DNA of 64,000 nt, taken from an uncultured Arthrobacter sp. (GTDB taxonomy: Bacteria; Actinomycetota; Actinomycetes; Actinomycetales; Micrococcaceae). This document shows, in pieces, positions 16,601-25,009 of the stretch. The notes beneath the pieces are model-generated. The model was not told the origin of the DNA. It did not search any database and saw nothing but the letters and a program-made list of their open reading frames with translations. The stretch covers positions 1-64,000 of the forward strand of contig NZ_CANLSZ010000002.1 of the NCBI RefSeq assembly GCF_947493765.1, written 5' to 3'. Within the stretch, counting starts at the first letter, position 1. Each line of letters begins with the position of its first letter. The position numbers and the translations under genes were made by a program.

Positions 16601-18687
16601 TCGAGGGGGTCGCGGACCTGCTGCGCCTGCTCGGACCGCTCACCGTCGACGAGCTCACCCAGCGGCTCGAAGCCCCCGCCGGGATCGGGACGACGGCACC
16701 GCCCACCGCAGAACTGGCACCCACCGACGCCGACGACGCCGACGACATCGAGGGTGATCCTGCCGCACACGAGCTCGCGCCCGGCGCCGACGGCGAGCCT
16801 GCCGCACTGGCCGGCCGAGCGTCGCCCGAGCTCGTACGGGAGCACGTCGCAGCGCTCGTGAAGGCCAACCGAGCGTTGACCGTGAACATCGCCGGTGTGG
16901 AGAGGATCTCCGCCGTCGAGGACGCCGCACGCCTGCGCGATGCCCTCGGCGTCCCGCTGCCCATGGGCATCCCGCTCGCGTTCATCGAGCCGGTGGCGGA
17001 TCCGCTCGGGGACCTCGTAGGACGCTACGCGCGCACCCACGGCCCGTTCACCGCCGCCGAAGCAGCCGCGCAGCTGGGACTCGGCGTCGCCGTCGTCGCC
17101 GGATCCCTGCAGCGCCTCGCCGGTGCCGGCCGCGTGATCGAGGGCGAGTTCCGCCCCGTGGAGTCGGTCCCGGCGCTCGACATCTCCGCGGAGTCCGGCG
17201 CGGCGCCCGGGACCATCACCGTCCACACGCCCGCGGCGAGCGAGTGGTGCGACGTCGAGGTGCTCCGGCGCCTGCGCCGTCGCTCGCTGGCCGTACTGCG
17301 CCAGGACGTGGAGCCGGTCGACCCTGCGGCCTACGGGCGCTTCCTGCCCGCCTGGCAGCATATCGGCTCCGGTCTGCGCGGGCTCGACGGCGTCATCACC
17401 GTGATCGACCAGCTCTCGGGCGTGCCGATCCCCGCGTCGGCCTGGGAACCGCTGATCCTCGCCCAGCGCGTGGCCAACTACTCCCCCGCCATGCTCGACG
17501 AACTGACCGCGACGGGCGAGGTGCTCTGGTCCGGCGCCGGATCGCTGGCCGGCAACGACGGCTGGATCGCCCTGCACCTGGCCGAGAACGCGGCCCTGAC
17601 GCTCAAGCCCGATCCCGACTTCGAAGCCTCCGCCCTGCAGTCGGCCCTCCTGGAACTGCTGGCCGGAGGCGGCGGCTACTTCCTGCGCCAGCTCACGCCC
17701 CAGCTCGACGTGCAGGAGCCGACGAGCGACGCGGCGATCGTCACCGCCCTCTGGGATCTCGTCTGGGCCGGGCGGATCAGCAACGACACCTTCACACCGG
17801 TGCGGGCCCTGCTCGCCAACGGCAAGACGGCCCACAAGCAGCGACCCGTCCCCGCCCGGGCGCGCACGTCCCGCGCGGGACGCCTCGGCCGCGCCCCGGG
17901 CAAATCCCTCACCGGGGCGTCGATGCGCCTGAGCGCAGCGTCCGGCTCCGATGACGGCGCCGGCGCGAGCGGTGGCTACCAGCGCGCCACGCCTCCCCTG
18001 GCGGCCGGGCGCTGGAACATCCTCCCCCCGGTGGAGCCCGAGAGGACACTGCACGCCCACGCCACGGCGGAGCTCCTGCTCGATCGCTACGGTGTGGTGA
18101 CGCGCGGCGCCGTCGGCATGGAGGGCATCCCCGGCGGCTTCGGTCTCATGTACAAGGTGCTGGCCCGGCTCGAGGAGATGGGCCGGTGCCGGCGCGGCTA
18201 CTTCATCGAGCACCTCGGCGCCGCCCAGTTCGCCGTCCCCGCTACGGTGGACCGGCTGCGCTCCTTCAGCGCCGACAACCAGCTCCCCACCGCGCAGGAC
18301 GTGCTCGGCGGCGAGGCCGCACCGCTGCACGCCGTCGCCCTGGCCGCCACCGACCCGGCGAATCCCTACGGCGCCGCGCTCAGCTGGCCCCAGGCCGACG
18401 GCGGCCACCGCGCCGGGCGGAAGGCCGGTGCGCTCGTGGTGCTCGTCGACGGAGCGCTCGCCCTGTACGTGGAGCGGGGCGGCAAGACGCTGCTCGTGTT
18501 CACGGAGGAAGCCGGCGTGCTGCGCGCCGCGGCGCTCGCCCTGGTGACCATCATCCGGCGCGGTGCGGCCGACAAGATGGCGCTGGAGAAGGTCAACGGC
18601 GGCGAGATCCTCGACACCGAGGTGGGCCGTGCGCTCGCCGACGCCGGCTTCTACACGACGCCGAGGGGACTGAGGATCCGTGCCTGA
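13687..18687 (+). CDS. lhr: Lhr-type ATP-dependent DNA helicase, full length
   Basis: A very large superfamily 2 helicase of about 1,666 residues, the length of full actinobacterial Lhr with both core and C-terminal domain. Motif I (VAPTGSGKT) is near residue 45, motif Ia in LYISPLKALGVDVERNL, motif II DEVH near 187, motif III SATV, and motif VI in LQRVGRAGHQVGEV. Winged-helix and Lhr core domains follow, then the long C-terminal domain. Known Lhr translocates 3'-5' on DNA and unwinds RNA:DNA hybrids, linked to DNA repair. The next gene, a Nei2 glycosylase, overlaps by 8 bp, which supports a repair role. Two acidic or Ala-rich inserts are near residues 75-95 and 1010-1040. CATGAT lies six bases before ATG 13687. 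Confidence 0.95.
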   Translation: MTQVLTRFTPATHEWFAGAFSAPTPAQEGAWSAISAGSNALVVAPTGSGKTLAAFLWALDRLIASGEGSGDDDEPAPTPAKGLAPASKKPKRTTRVLYISPLKALGVDVERNLRAPLIGITQTAKRLGLPAPSITVGVRSGDTPQAERRTMLTRPPDILITTPESLFLMLTSKARETLMEVDTVIIDEVHAVAGTKRGAHLAVSLARLDALLDKPVQRIGLSATVEPKETVARFLSGNAPVEIVAPPSNKQWDLTVTVPVEDMTELGGAAANTDDDGDAVPQASIWPHVEEKIVDLIEQNRSTIVFANSRRLAERLTARLNEIHAERRERDAVWAAGGPDAERGAVEPGTAPTPSYAHTTGTPAQVMAQSGQSEGAEPLLARAHHGSVSKDQRALIEDDLKSGRLRCVVATSSLELGIDMGAVDLVVQVESPHSVASGLQRVGRAGHQVGEVSQGVLFPKHRGDLVNTTVTVERMLAGRIEPLYIPTNPLDILAQQTVAAAALGTIDVEEWFDVVRASAPFATLPRSAFEATLDLLAGRYPSDEFAELRPRIIWDRVEGTITGRPGAQRLAVTSGGTIPDRGLFGVFLVGSEGEGARAGGRRVGELDEEMVYESRVGDVFALGATSWRIEEITHDRVLVSPAFGQPGKLPFWKGDSLGRPVELGRALGAFNREMSGGTPEAARERCSAIGLDTWASDNLITYLTEQREATEVVPNDRTLVVERFHDELGDWRVVLHSPFGMPVHAPWALAVGARLEQRYGMDGSAMASDDGIVLRVPLMEDEPPGADLFLFDAEELDGMVTAEVGGSALFASRFRECAARALLLPRQNPGKRSPLWQQRQRSAQLLDVAKKYPTFPIVLETVREVLQDVYDLPALKDLTASLERRELRIVEVTTQQPSPFARSMLFGYVASFLYEGDSPLAERRAAALSLDPTLLNELLGRAELRELLDARVIAETELELQRLKPDRLARGLEGVADLLRLLGPLTVDELTQRLEAPAGIGTTAPPTAELAPTDADDADDIEGDPAAHELAPGADGEPAALAGRASPELVREHVAALVKANRALTVNIAGVERISAVEDAARLRDALGVPLPMGIPLAFIEPVADPLGDLVGRYARTHGPFTAAEAAAQLGLGVAVVAGSLQRLAGAGRVIEGEFRPVESVPALDISAESGAAPGTITVHTPAASEWCDVEVLRRLRRRSLAVLRQDVEPVDPAAYGRFLPAWQHIGSGLRGLDGVITVIDQLSGVPIPASAWEPLILAQRVANYSPAMLDELTATGEVLWSGAGSLAGNDGWIALHLAENAALTLKPDPDFEASALQSALLELLAGGGGYFLRQLTPQLDVQEPTSDAAIVTALWDLVWAGRISNDTFTPVRALLANGKTAHKQRPVPARARTSRAGRLGRAPGKSLTGASMRLSAASGSDDGAGASGGYQRATPPLAAGRWNILPPVEPERTLHAHATAELLLDRYGVVTRGAVGMEGIPGGFGLMYKVLARLEEMGRCRRGYFIEHLGAAQFAVPATVDRLRSFSADNQLPTAQDVLGGEAAPLHAVALAATDPANPYGAALSWPQADGGHRAGRKAGALVVLVDGALALYVERGGKTLLVFTEEAGVLRAAALALVTIIRRGAADKMALEKVNGGEILDTEVGRALADAGFYTTPRGLRIRA

Positions 18688-19498
18688 GGGAGATACCGTC
18701 TGGCGGGCCGCCCGCGAGCTGCACCGCGCCCTGGCAGGGAAGATCCTCACGCGGTGCGACATCCGGGTGCCGCGCTTCGCGACCGTGGACTTCACCGGCG
18801 ACACCGTGCAGGAGGCCGTGGCGCACGGGAAGCACCTGCTGATCCGCGGCGGAGGCGACGACGGCTGGGACATCCACTCGCACCTCAAGATGGAGGGCCT
18901 GTGGCACGTGTATGCGCGCGGGGAGAAATGGCGCCGTCCGGCGTTCAAGGCGCGCTGCATCCTGGAGACCGACGACGCCGTCGTCGTCGGCTTCGAACTC
19001 GGGTTCCTCCGGGTGATCTCCCGGGCCGAGGAGGACGACGCCGTCGGCTATCTGGGGCCTGATCTGCTCGGCCCGGACTGGGATCCGGACGAGGCGCTGC
19101 GGCGGTTGCTCGAGGAGCCGGAACGGCCCATCGGCCTGGCGCTGCTGGACCAGCGGAATCTCGCCGGGATCGGCAACGTCTACCGGTGCGAGCTGTGCTT
19201 CCTCGCCGGTGTCCACCCGCTCACGCCGACGGGCGAGGTGCCGAATCTGCCGCGCATGGTGGAGCTGTCGAAGAAGCTCCTCGAGGCGAACAAGAACCGC
19301 AGCACCAGGGCCACCACCGGGCAGCTGCGCGGCAACAACCTGTGGGTCTACGGTCGCTCCCACAGGGGGTGCCTGCGCTGCGGGACCCCCGTGGCGCTCG
19401 AGCAGCTCGGGGACAGGGACACCGAGCTGCGCGAGCTCTACTACTGTCCGCACTGCCAGCCGCGAATGGTGGTGCCGGCCCGCACGGCACTACCCTGA
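18680..19498 (+). CDS. nei2: Fpg/Nei-family DNA glycosylase (endonuclease VIII, Nei2 type)
   Basis: 272 residues. It starts PEGDTVWRAARELHRAL: Pro2 and Glu3 are the catalytic pair that form the Schiff base and open the sugar when an oxidised pyrimidine is removed. The helix-two-turn-helix lies around LLDQRNLAGIGNVYRCELCF, and a C-terminal zinc finger is formed by CLRCG and YYCPHCQ. GTG 18680 overlaps the end of lhr, so the two are translationally coupled; this lhr-nei2 pairing recurs in actinobacteria. It acts in base excision repair of oxidised DNA. Confidence 0.92.
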   Translation: MPEGDTVWRAARELHRALAGKILTRCDIRVPRFATVDFTGDTVQEAVAHGKHLLIRGGGDDGWDIHSHLKMEGLWHVYARGEKWRRPAFKARCILETDDAVVVGFELGFLRVISRAEEDDAVGYLGPDLLGPDWDPDEALRRLLEEPERPIGLALLDQRNLAGIGNVYRCELCFLAGVHPLTPTGEVPNLPRMVELSKKLLEANKNRSTRATTGQLRGNNLWVYGRSHRGCLRCGTPVALEQLGDRDTELRELYYCPHCQPRMVVPARTALP

Positions 19499-19531
19499 CA
19501 GGGTGGGAACGATGAGGCAGGTGAGCGGCGG

Positions 19532-20476
19532 ATGGCGATGACGTCGCCCCTGCCGGTGCGCGACGGCGTGAACGCGACCCGCCTCCGCCTGCCACAGGAC
19601 GGCCCGTGGAGTACGGCGCTCGAGTACATCCTCGACCGCTTCGACCACGTGGACCCCGAGGGCATGGGCCGGCGGTTCGACCGCGGGGAGGTGGTGGCGC
19701 TCGGAGGAGAGGCCCTGACGCGCTCCACACCGCTCGGGAAGCACACCTTCGTCTGGTACTACCGCGAGCTTCCGGTCGAGGAGCGGCTGCCGGTGGAGCT
19801 GTCGGTCCTGCACCGGGACGACCACCTGCTCGTCGTCGACAAGCCGCACTTCCTGCCCACCACTCCCGGCGGCCGGTACGTGGCGGAGTCGGCGCTGGTG
19901 CGGCTGCGCGTGGAGCTCGGCCTGCCCGAGCTCATCCCCATGCACCGTCTCGACCGGATGACCGCGGGCGTGCTGATGTTCTCCGTGAACCCGGAGACCC
20001 GAGGCGCGTACCAGCTGCTCTTCGAGAACCGGCGGATCCGCAAGGAGTACCGGGCGGTGGCAGCCGTACGCCCGGAGCTGCGGCTGGAGACGGAGCCCCT
20101 CGAGGTGCGGAGCCGGATCGTGAAGTCCCGGACGTATCTGCTCGCGCAGGAGGTGGAGGGCCCGGAGAACACCCTGACCACCATCAGCCTGCTCGATCGG
20201 ACGGGCACCGGAGCGGAGGAGCGCGGGCTGTACCGGCTGCAGCCGCACACCGGCAAGACGCACCAGCTCCGACTGCACATGGCGTCGCTCGGCCTGGGAA
20301 TCGTCAACGACCCCTTCTATCCCGTGCTGCTGCCGCAGGCGCCGGACGACTACGGCAGGCCCCTGCAACTCCTGGCCCACAGCATCGCGTTCACCGATCC
20401 CCTGAGCGGCACCGATCGACGCTTCGAATCGGGGCTGACCCTGGCGGGGTTCTCCGGGGACGGAGCGCCGCGGTAG
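19532..20476 (+). CDS. RluA-family pseudouridine synthase
   Basis: 314 residues. HRLDRMTAGVLMFS holds the catalytic Asp of the RluA family; other motifs are LSVLHRDDHLLVVDKPHFLPTTPGG and LYRLQPHTGKTHQLRLHMASLG. It converts uridine to pseudouridine in rRNA or tRNA; the target position cannot be told. The N-terminal 80 residues (RFDRGEVVALGGEALTRSTPL) look like a reduced S4-like RNA-binding part. It follows nei2 by 33 bp and probably shares its transcript. ATG 19538 is an alternative start. Confidence 0.9.
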   Translation: MAMTSPLPVRDGVNATRLRLPQDGPWSTALEYILDRFDHVDPEGMGRRFDRGEVVALGGEALTRSTPLGKHTFVWYYRELPVEERLPVELSVLHRDDHLLVVDKPHFLPTTPGGRYVAESALVRLRVELGLPELIPMHRLDRMTAGVLMFSVNPETRGAYQLLFENRRIRKEYRAVAAVRPELRLETEPLEVRSRIVKSRTYLLAQEVEGPENTLTTISLLDRTGTGAEERGLYRLQPHTGKTHQLRLHMASLGLGIVNDPFYPVLLPQAPDDYGRPLQLLAHSIAFTDPLSGTDRRFESGLTLAGFSGDGAPR

Positions 20477-20583
20477 ACCCCGGAGGGCCGCGGTGACCCG
20501 GTCGGGCGATGATCGGTACGCTGGTGACGTCATCACGGCGGTACGCCACGCCCTGAAGCAGCACCGGAAGGCCACACCAGCGC

Positions 20584-21930
20584 ATGAGCACCCCGAAGAG
20601 CCCGGGATCCCAGCTTCCCGACACACCGGGCAGGCCGCCGAGGATCACCGCGGACCCGGCCACCACTGGCGGGACCCCGAGTGTCCTCGAACGCCTGAAG
20701 GCAGCACGACCGCGCACGGCCGGGTCCGAGCCGTCCACTGTTCCCGGGACGTCCGCGTCGGCAGGTAAGGGCAATGCCGACAGTGCCGGCACTGACGACG
20801 CGGCGGACGTCGGACCGAGCGACGGGACGACCTCGGCAGGTCACGACACTCCTGGCAACGACGCCGCAGCGGCGGCCGCCGCCGACCGGCGTCGGGCCGG
20901 TGTGGAGCGGCGTCGGGCCGCGGTCCAGAGGGCCCGCTTCACTGCGGGAGCCACTGCCCGGACGATCGGGCGGGGTAGCCGCACCGCCGGTCGATCCATC
21001 GGGCGGGGTAGCCGTGTCGCCGGACAGGCCATCGGCCGGGGAAGCGCCGCGGCCGGCCACCGGATCAGAGCGTGGGACCCGGACATCGTCCGGCAATCGG
21101 TGGTCACCCTCAGCGTCGTGGCCTGCATTCTGGGGTCGGCGGCCGGCGTCGGCGTCTTCGGGGGCCCGTCCATCGCGGATGCCGCCGGCGGGCTGTTCTC
21201 GCCGGACGCGACCCTCCTGGCGCCGTCGTCGTCGGCCTTCTCCATCTGGAGCCTGATCTACGTGGGCCTCGTGGCCTACACCGTCTTCCAGTGGCTGCCG
21301 TCGCAGCGCCGATCAGCGCGGCAACGACGGCTGGGCTGGACCGTAGCCGCCTCGATGCTGCTGAATGTCGCGTGGATCCTCAGCGCCCAGGCCGGGCTGC
21401 TGGTCCTGAGCCTGATCATCATTCTGCTGTTGTTCTTCACCCTGCTCGCGGCCGTTCGGATCCTGAACGCTTTCCCGGGCACCTCGCGGCTCGAGGGTGC
21501 GCTCGTCGATACACCGGTCGGCCTCTATCTGGGGTGGATCCTGGTGGCCGCAGCAGCGAATGCGGCCGCTCTCCTCACGGCGAGGAATGTCGATCTCTTC
21601 GCCTGGGCCGGCGACACCTGGGCCATCGTGGGCATCGCCGCGGTCCTGATCACGGCGGCCGTCATCTGTTCCACGGCTCGAGGCCGCCTCGCGGTGGCCG
21701 CCGCGACCTCGTGGGGTCTGCTCTGGATCGCCGTCGAGCGCGCTTTCGGCGAACCCTCGGCGATCGACGTCGCCTTCACCGCCGTCCTGGCGGTCTTCCT
21801 CCTGGTCATCACCGCCGGGTCCCGCAGGCACCGCGTGGACCACGCCTACCGGCGTCGACTCCGTGCGGAGGAGGACGCCGAGCGCGAGCCGCTGGATCTG
21901 CTCGCCGATGATCGGGAGACTCTCCTGTAG
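20584..21930 (+). CDS. TspO/MBR-like membrane protein with long basic N-terminal extension
   Basis: 448 residues in two parts. Residues 1-165 are disordered and rich in Pro, Ala, Gly and Arg, ending in three 11-residue repeats of IGRGSRxAGxx. From about 170 there are roughly ten hydrophobic helices; FSIWSLIYVGLVAYTVFQWLP and GWTVAASMLLNVAWILSAQ match the tryptophan-rich sensory (TspO/MBR) pattern. Related bacterial proteins bind porphyrins or act in stress response. More helices than the usual five are present, so the family link is to the extended actinobacterial type. Substrate and role unknown. Confidence 0.72.
   Translation: MSTPKSPGSQLPDTPGRPPRITADPATTGGTPSVLERLKAARPRTAGSEPSTVPGTSASAGKGNADSAGTDDAADVGPSDGTTSAGHDTPGNDAAAAAAADRRRAGVERRRAAVQRARFTAGATARTIGRGSRTAGRSIGRGSRVAGQAIGRGSAAAGHRIRAWDPDIVRQSVVTLSVVACILGSAAGVGVFGGPSIADAAGGLFSPDATLLAPSSSAFSIWSLIYVGLVAYTVFQWLPSQRRSARQRRLGWTVAASMLLNVAWILSAQAGLLVLSLIIILLLFFTLLAAVRILNAFPGTSRLEGALVDTPVGLYLGWILVAAAANAAALLTARNVDLFAWAGDTWAIVGIAAVLITAAVICSTARGRLAVAAATSWGLLWIAVERAFGEPSAIDVAFTAVLAVFLLVITAGSRRHRVDHAYRRRLRAEEDAEREPLDLLADDRETLL
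20965..21063 (+). repeat. three 33-bp in-frame repeats
   Basis: Units at 20965, 20998 and 21031 encode residues 128-160 of the TspO-like protein (IGRGSRTAGRS, IGRGSRVAGQA, IGRGSAAAGHR). The first two are most alike at DNA level (ATCGGGCGGGGTAGCCG shared). The repeat gives a short basic, glycine-rich tether just before the first membrane helix. Confidence 0.8.
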
Positions 21931-21942
21931 GACCACCGGAAC

Positions 21943-21971
21943 GGGCCTCGCATCCCTGGGACGCGAGGCCC
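21943..21971. terminator. bidirectional hairpin between convergent genes
   Basis: GGGCCTCGC (21943-21951) pairs with GCGAGGCCC (21963-21971) across an 11-base loop. It lies in the 47-bp gap between the TspO-like gene and the convergent oxidoreductase, so it can serve both. Confidence 0.6.
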
Positions 21972-21977
21972 GGTGCA

Positions 21978-22910
21978 CTAGCTCGCGTCGCCCACCGTGA
22001 TGGCGATCTTGCCGGGCGCATGGCCGTCCATGTTGCTGCGGAAGGCTTCCGCCGCCCGCTCGAGGCGGAAGATGCCCGCGATGATGGGCTTCACCTTCTC
22101 CGCCTCCACCAGTTCGGTGAGCGCGAGCAGATCGGCCGGATTCGGGCGGACGAAGATGTAGAGTCCACCCCTGTCCTTGACCTCCGCGTCGGCCACCGAG
22201 GCGATGCGCCCCGGTACCTTCAGCTGGTCGATAGTGGCCACCCAGTCCTCGCCGCCAACGAAATCGACGATCGCGTCGACCCCGTCCGGGACAAGTTCGG
22301 CCAGGCGCCCGGCAAGACCCTCGCCGTAGGTCAAGGGCTCGGCGCCGAGAGACCGCAGGAAGTCGTGGTTCTTCTCGGAGGACGTGGCGATCACCCGTGC
22401 ACCCCAGGCCTTCGCGATCTGGATGGCGTAGGTACCGACGCCTCCGGCGCCGTTGTGTATCAGGACGACATCGCCCTCGCCCACTCCGACGGCCCGGAGA
22501 GACTGGTAGGCCGTCAATCCGGTCAGCGGCATGGTGCCTGCTTCGGCCCAGGAGACATTGCGTGGCTTGCGCGCGAGCGCCCGCACCGGGGCTGCCACCT
22601 TCTCGGCGAAGGTGCCGAGGCCCACGGTGTCCATGCGCACATAGCCGATCACCTCGTCGCCCGCCTGGAACTCCGTCACGGACGGGCCGGGCTCGACGAC
22701 GACGCCTGCCACGTCCCAGCCCGGGATCGCCGGGAAGTAGGTGTGGAGGGCGCCGTCGAGGTAACCGGCCGTGATCTTCCAGTCGACGGGGTTCACCGAG
22801 GACGCGCGCACATCGACGAGGACGGAATCCGGCCCGATCTTCGGGTCTGGCCGTTCCCCGTACTGCAGGGTGTCGGGATCGCCGTACTTCTCGTAGAAAA
22901 TAGCCTTCAT
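21978..22910 (-). CDS. NADP-dependent zinc-free MDR oxidoreductase (quinone reductase type)
   Basis: 310 residues. It starts MKAIFYEKYGDPDTLQYGE and has the GroES-like fold (SSVNPVDWKITAGYLDG) and nucleotide motif IHNGAGGVGTYAIQIAKAWGARV. Zinc-ligand cysteines are absent, as in quinone oxidoreductases and enone reductases. It probably reduces quinones or unsaturated carbonyls with NADPH. A good ribosome binding site (AAGGAG) precedes ATG 22910. The 250 bp upstream, to 23161, hold nothing recognisable. Confidence 0.88.
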   Translation of the reverse strand: MKAIFYEKYGDPDTLQYGERPDPKIGPDSVLVDVRASSVNPVDWKITAGYLDGALHTYFPAIPGWDVAGVVVEPGPSVTEFQAGDEVIGYVRMDTVGLGTFAEKVAAPVRALARKPRNVSWAEAGTMPLTGLTAYQSLRAVGVGEGDVVLIHNGAGGVGTYAIQIAKAWGARVIATSSEKNHDFLRSLGAEPLTYGEGLAGRLAELVPDGVDAIVDFVGGEDWVATIDQLKVPGRIASVADAEVKDRGGLYIFVRPNPADLLALTELVEAEKVKPIIAGIFRLERAAEAFRSNMDGHAPGKIAITVGDAS

Positions 22911-23160
22911 GGTGCTCCTTCTCGTGGATCGCTGTTCGTCTCCTGGGCGGTAACCGGCAGCCGTTCACGCGTATTCCGAGGTGTCGCGGTCCAGGGGCAG
23001 CCGACAGAAGAACAGGGCACTACTCGGGGCACTGTCGGAGACAGGCCCGAAGTTCCCTGCTCAGCCGGGCCCGTGCCTCGCCGATCGCCCTGGTGGACCC
23101 GTGCCGGGGCATGCCCGTGAGGGAAGGTCCTCGGCTCATCTGCCCAGCCACTTCGGGCTG

Positions 23161-23613
23161 CTATGTCTGGGTGGAGACCATGAGACGTTCCACCTCGTCC
23201 GCCAGCTCTGAGATCGGTCGGCGACCATCGAGCTCGAGGGTCGCCCCCTTGCGCAGCAGCGGCTCGACGTCGAGGACCTGCTGACGAATCAGCAGCTGCT
23301 CTTCTGCTGCTCTCCCGTAGGAGTTGTTCGTGCGGGTCGAGACGCGCTCGATGAGCACTTCCACCGGGGCGCTGAGGAGGACGACGGCCGCGAAGTGGTC
23401 GTAGAAGCGCCCCTGGTTCTCCACCGTGCCCTGGAGGACGAGCGACGGATCGGACGCGAGAAGCGCGGACATGCGCGGCTCATCCCAGGTGCCGTCAGGC
23501 AGCGTCCAGCCGTCGTAGTCGGTGTCGAGAGTTCGGTGACCCCGCCGGGACAGCTCGCCGAGCAGCGTCGTCTTTCCTGCCCCTGACATACCGGTGATCA
23601 GGATTCGGGACAT
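23161..23613 (-). CDS. P-loop NTPase of the AAA_18 / small-kinase type
   Basis: 150 residues. The Walker A motif ITGMSGAGKTTLL stands at the very N-terminus. RRGHRTLDTDYDGW resembles the substrate region of shikimate or adenylate kinase-like folds, and AAVVLLSAPVEVLIERVSTR is the lid region. It likely phosphorylates a small metabolite, but none can be named. TAGGCT on the minus strand (23620-23625) lies six bases before ATG 23613. It is divergent from the DinB-type gene. Confidence 0.75.
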   Translation of the reverse strand: MSRILITGMSGAGKTTLLGELSRRGHRTLDTDYDGWTLPDGTWDEPRMSALLASDPSLVLQGTVENQGRFYDHFAAVVLLSAPVEVLIERVSTRTNNSYGRAAEEQLLIRQQVLDVEPLLRKGATLELDGRRPISELADEVERLMVSTQT

Positions 23614-23619
23614 GGGGTC

Positions 23620-23625
23620 AGCCTA
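23620..23625 (-). promoter_or_regulatory. -10 box for leaderless P-loop gene
   Basis: TAGGCT on the minus strand, six bases before ATG 23613. Confidence 0.4.
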
Positions 23626-23679
23626 CCGAGGCACCTGTCGGCGGGAATACCTCACCCTTGAAATGTCCGTCACGGCGCT

Positions 23680-23685
23680 GATAAT
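23680..23685 (+). promoter_or_regulatory. -10 box for leaderless DinB-type gene
   Basis: GATAAT, close to consensus, lies six bases before ATG 23692. TTGAAA at 23659-23664 is a plausible -35 box, with a 15-base spacer. Confidence 0.55.
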
Positions 23686-23691
23686 TGGGCG

Positions 23692-24423
23692 ATGGCGACC
23701 TATTCCAAGACGAAGGAATTCGAAGGCGCAACCTTCGTCAACGCGAGCTTCAAAGGCGCGGCGCTCCGGTTCTCCGATGTGAGTGGTCTGCGGATGCGTG
23801 GTGTCGAGGTAGACGGACTCGACATCGACAGTCATGATCTGTTCTTCGGCAGCCTCTTCGTCAACGGCGTCGACGTGGTGCCGCTCGTGGACGCCGAACT
23901 CAATCGGCAGTTCCCAGGACGTGAGCTGCAGAACGCGCAGACGCCCGAGGGCCTACGCGAGGCTTGGGTCGCTGCACGGAATGCGTGGCAGGAGACCGTG
24001 GCCGACACTCCGCGGGAGCTGGTGGACGCCCATGTCGAGGACGAGTGGTCGCTGGCCCAGACGCTCCGGCACCTGATCCTGGCGTCGGACGGCTGGTTGC
24101 GCGGTGGAATCCAACAGCTGGAACAACCGTTCCATGAGATCGGGCTGATCTTCACCGGTGCCGAGGACACGGGCTTCGACATGTCGATCTTCCGGGTGGA
24201 TCCGCCATCGTACGAGGAGATTCTCGCGGTCCGGGCCGAACGACAGCAGCAGGTGACCGACTTCCTTTCCTCCGTCACGACGGAGTTGCTCGCAGACGAA
24301 CGCGAGAACCCCTGGGGCGGCGGCGACTGGCGTCCCAGTGTCGGCGACTGCGTCCGCGTGATCCTGGAGGAGGAATGGGCGCACCTGCGCTACATCCGAC
24401 GGGATCTCGCCCTTCTCCGGTGA
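23692..24423 (+). CDS. pentapeptide-repeat plus DinB-fold protein
   Basis: 243 residues. The first 60 or so have pentapeptide-like periodicity (FEGATFVNASFKGAALRFSD, LRMRGVEVDGLDID), seen in proteins with a right-handed beta helix. From about residue 85 a DinB-like four-helix bundle follows, with metal-ligand histidines in SLAQTLRHLILASDGW and ILEEEWAHLRYIRRDL. DinB-fold proteins include thiol transferases using mycothiol or bacillithiol, which suits an actinobacterium, but the substrate is unknown. The start follows GATAAT by six bases. Confidence 0.8.
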   Translation: MATYSKTKEFEGATFVNASFKGAALRFSDVSGLRMRGVEVDGLDIDSHDLFFGSLFVNGVDVVPLVDAELNRQFPGRELQNAQTPEGLREAWVAARNAWQETVADTPRELVDAHVEDEWSLAQTLRHLILASDGWLRGGIQQLEQPFHEIGLIFTGAEDTGFDMSIFRVDPPSYEEILAVRAERQQQVTDFLSSVTTELLADERENPWGGGDWRPSVGDCVRVILEEEWAHLRYIRRDLALLR

Positions 24424-24589
24424 TCCGCAGCAGCCAGCAGAGCCTGATGTCCGGTCCTGCCGGTCGAGATGTGTGTCAGGTAATTCGACCGAGTCGGCCC
24501 AGGATCCGGGCCCGTCGGTCCGCATCCGGAGGGACGAGTGGGGCGGGTCTACAAATGCGCTCTAGAGTGCTCGACCTCGTCGGTCCCAG

Positions 24590-25009
24590 TCAGCTCGAGC
24601 GTCGATCGAGGACGGCCGCGACCGCTTCGATCTCGACGAGCTGGTGCTCATAGCCGAGAACGGTCACGCCCAGCAGGGTGCTCGGGACATCGTGGTCACC
24701 GAACCTGGCGCGTACAACGTCCCAGGCCGTCACGAGGTCCGCCCGGACGGTGGATGCCACGAGGACACGCGTACTGATCACGTCCTCGAGTCTCGCGCCA
24801 GCGTCACCCAACGCCGCCAGCAGATTGTCGAGGCACTGCATCGCCTGCGCCGCGTAATCGCCCCGACCGACGATCGCACCGGCCTCGTCGAGCGGACAGG
24901 ACCCGGCGAGGAAGACCAGCCGTGCGTCCGCCGGCGCAGTAGCCGCATACGCGTACGGCACGGAGTGGGCCAGAGTGCTGGAGCGGATCAGAGTCACAGC
25001 AGACTTCAT
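24590..25009 (-). CDS. RidA-family (YjgF/UK114) protein
   Basis: 139 residues. Family features are SVPYAYAATAPADARLVFLAGSCPLDEAG, ALGDAGARLEDVISTRVLVAS and STLLGVTVLGYEHQLVEIEAVA. RidA hydrolyses reactive enamine and imine intermediates made by PLP enzymes; its active-site Arg is usually in the RVLV position as here. ATG 25009 is chosen because GGGAGG stands six bases before it; the open frame upstream to 25222 has no family match. No PLP enzyme gene is adjacent. Confidence 0.85.
   Translation of the reverse strand: MKSAVTLIRSSTLAHSVPYAYAATAPADARLVFLAGSCPLDEAGAIVGRGDYAAQAMQCLDNLLAALGDAGARLEDVISTRVLVASTVRADLVTAWDVVRARFGDHDVPSTLLGVTVLGYEHQLVEIEAVAAVLDRRSS

Noticed and set aside
16378-18960. 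860-residue minus-strand frame inside lhr
   Set aside because: High-GC codon use keeps the antisense frame open; composition (Gly/Arg/His-rich) and absence of domains mark it as a shadow of lhr.
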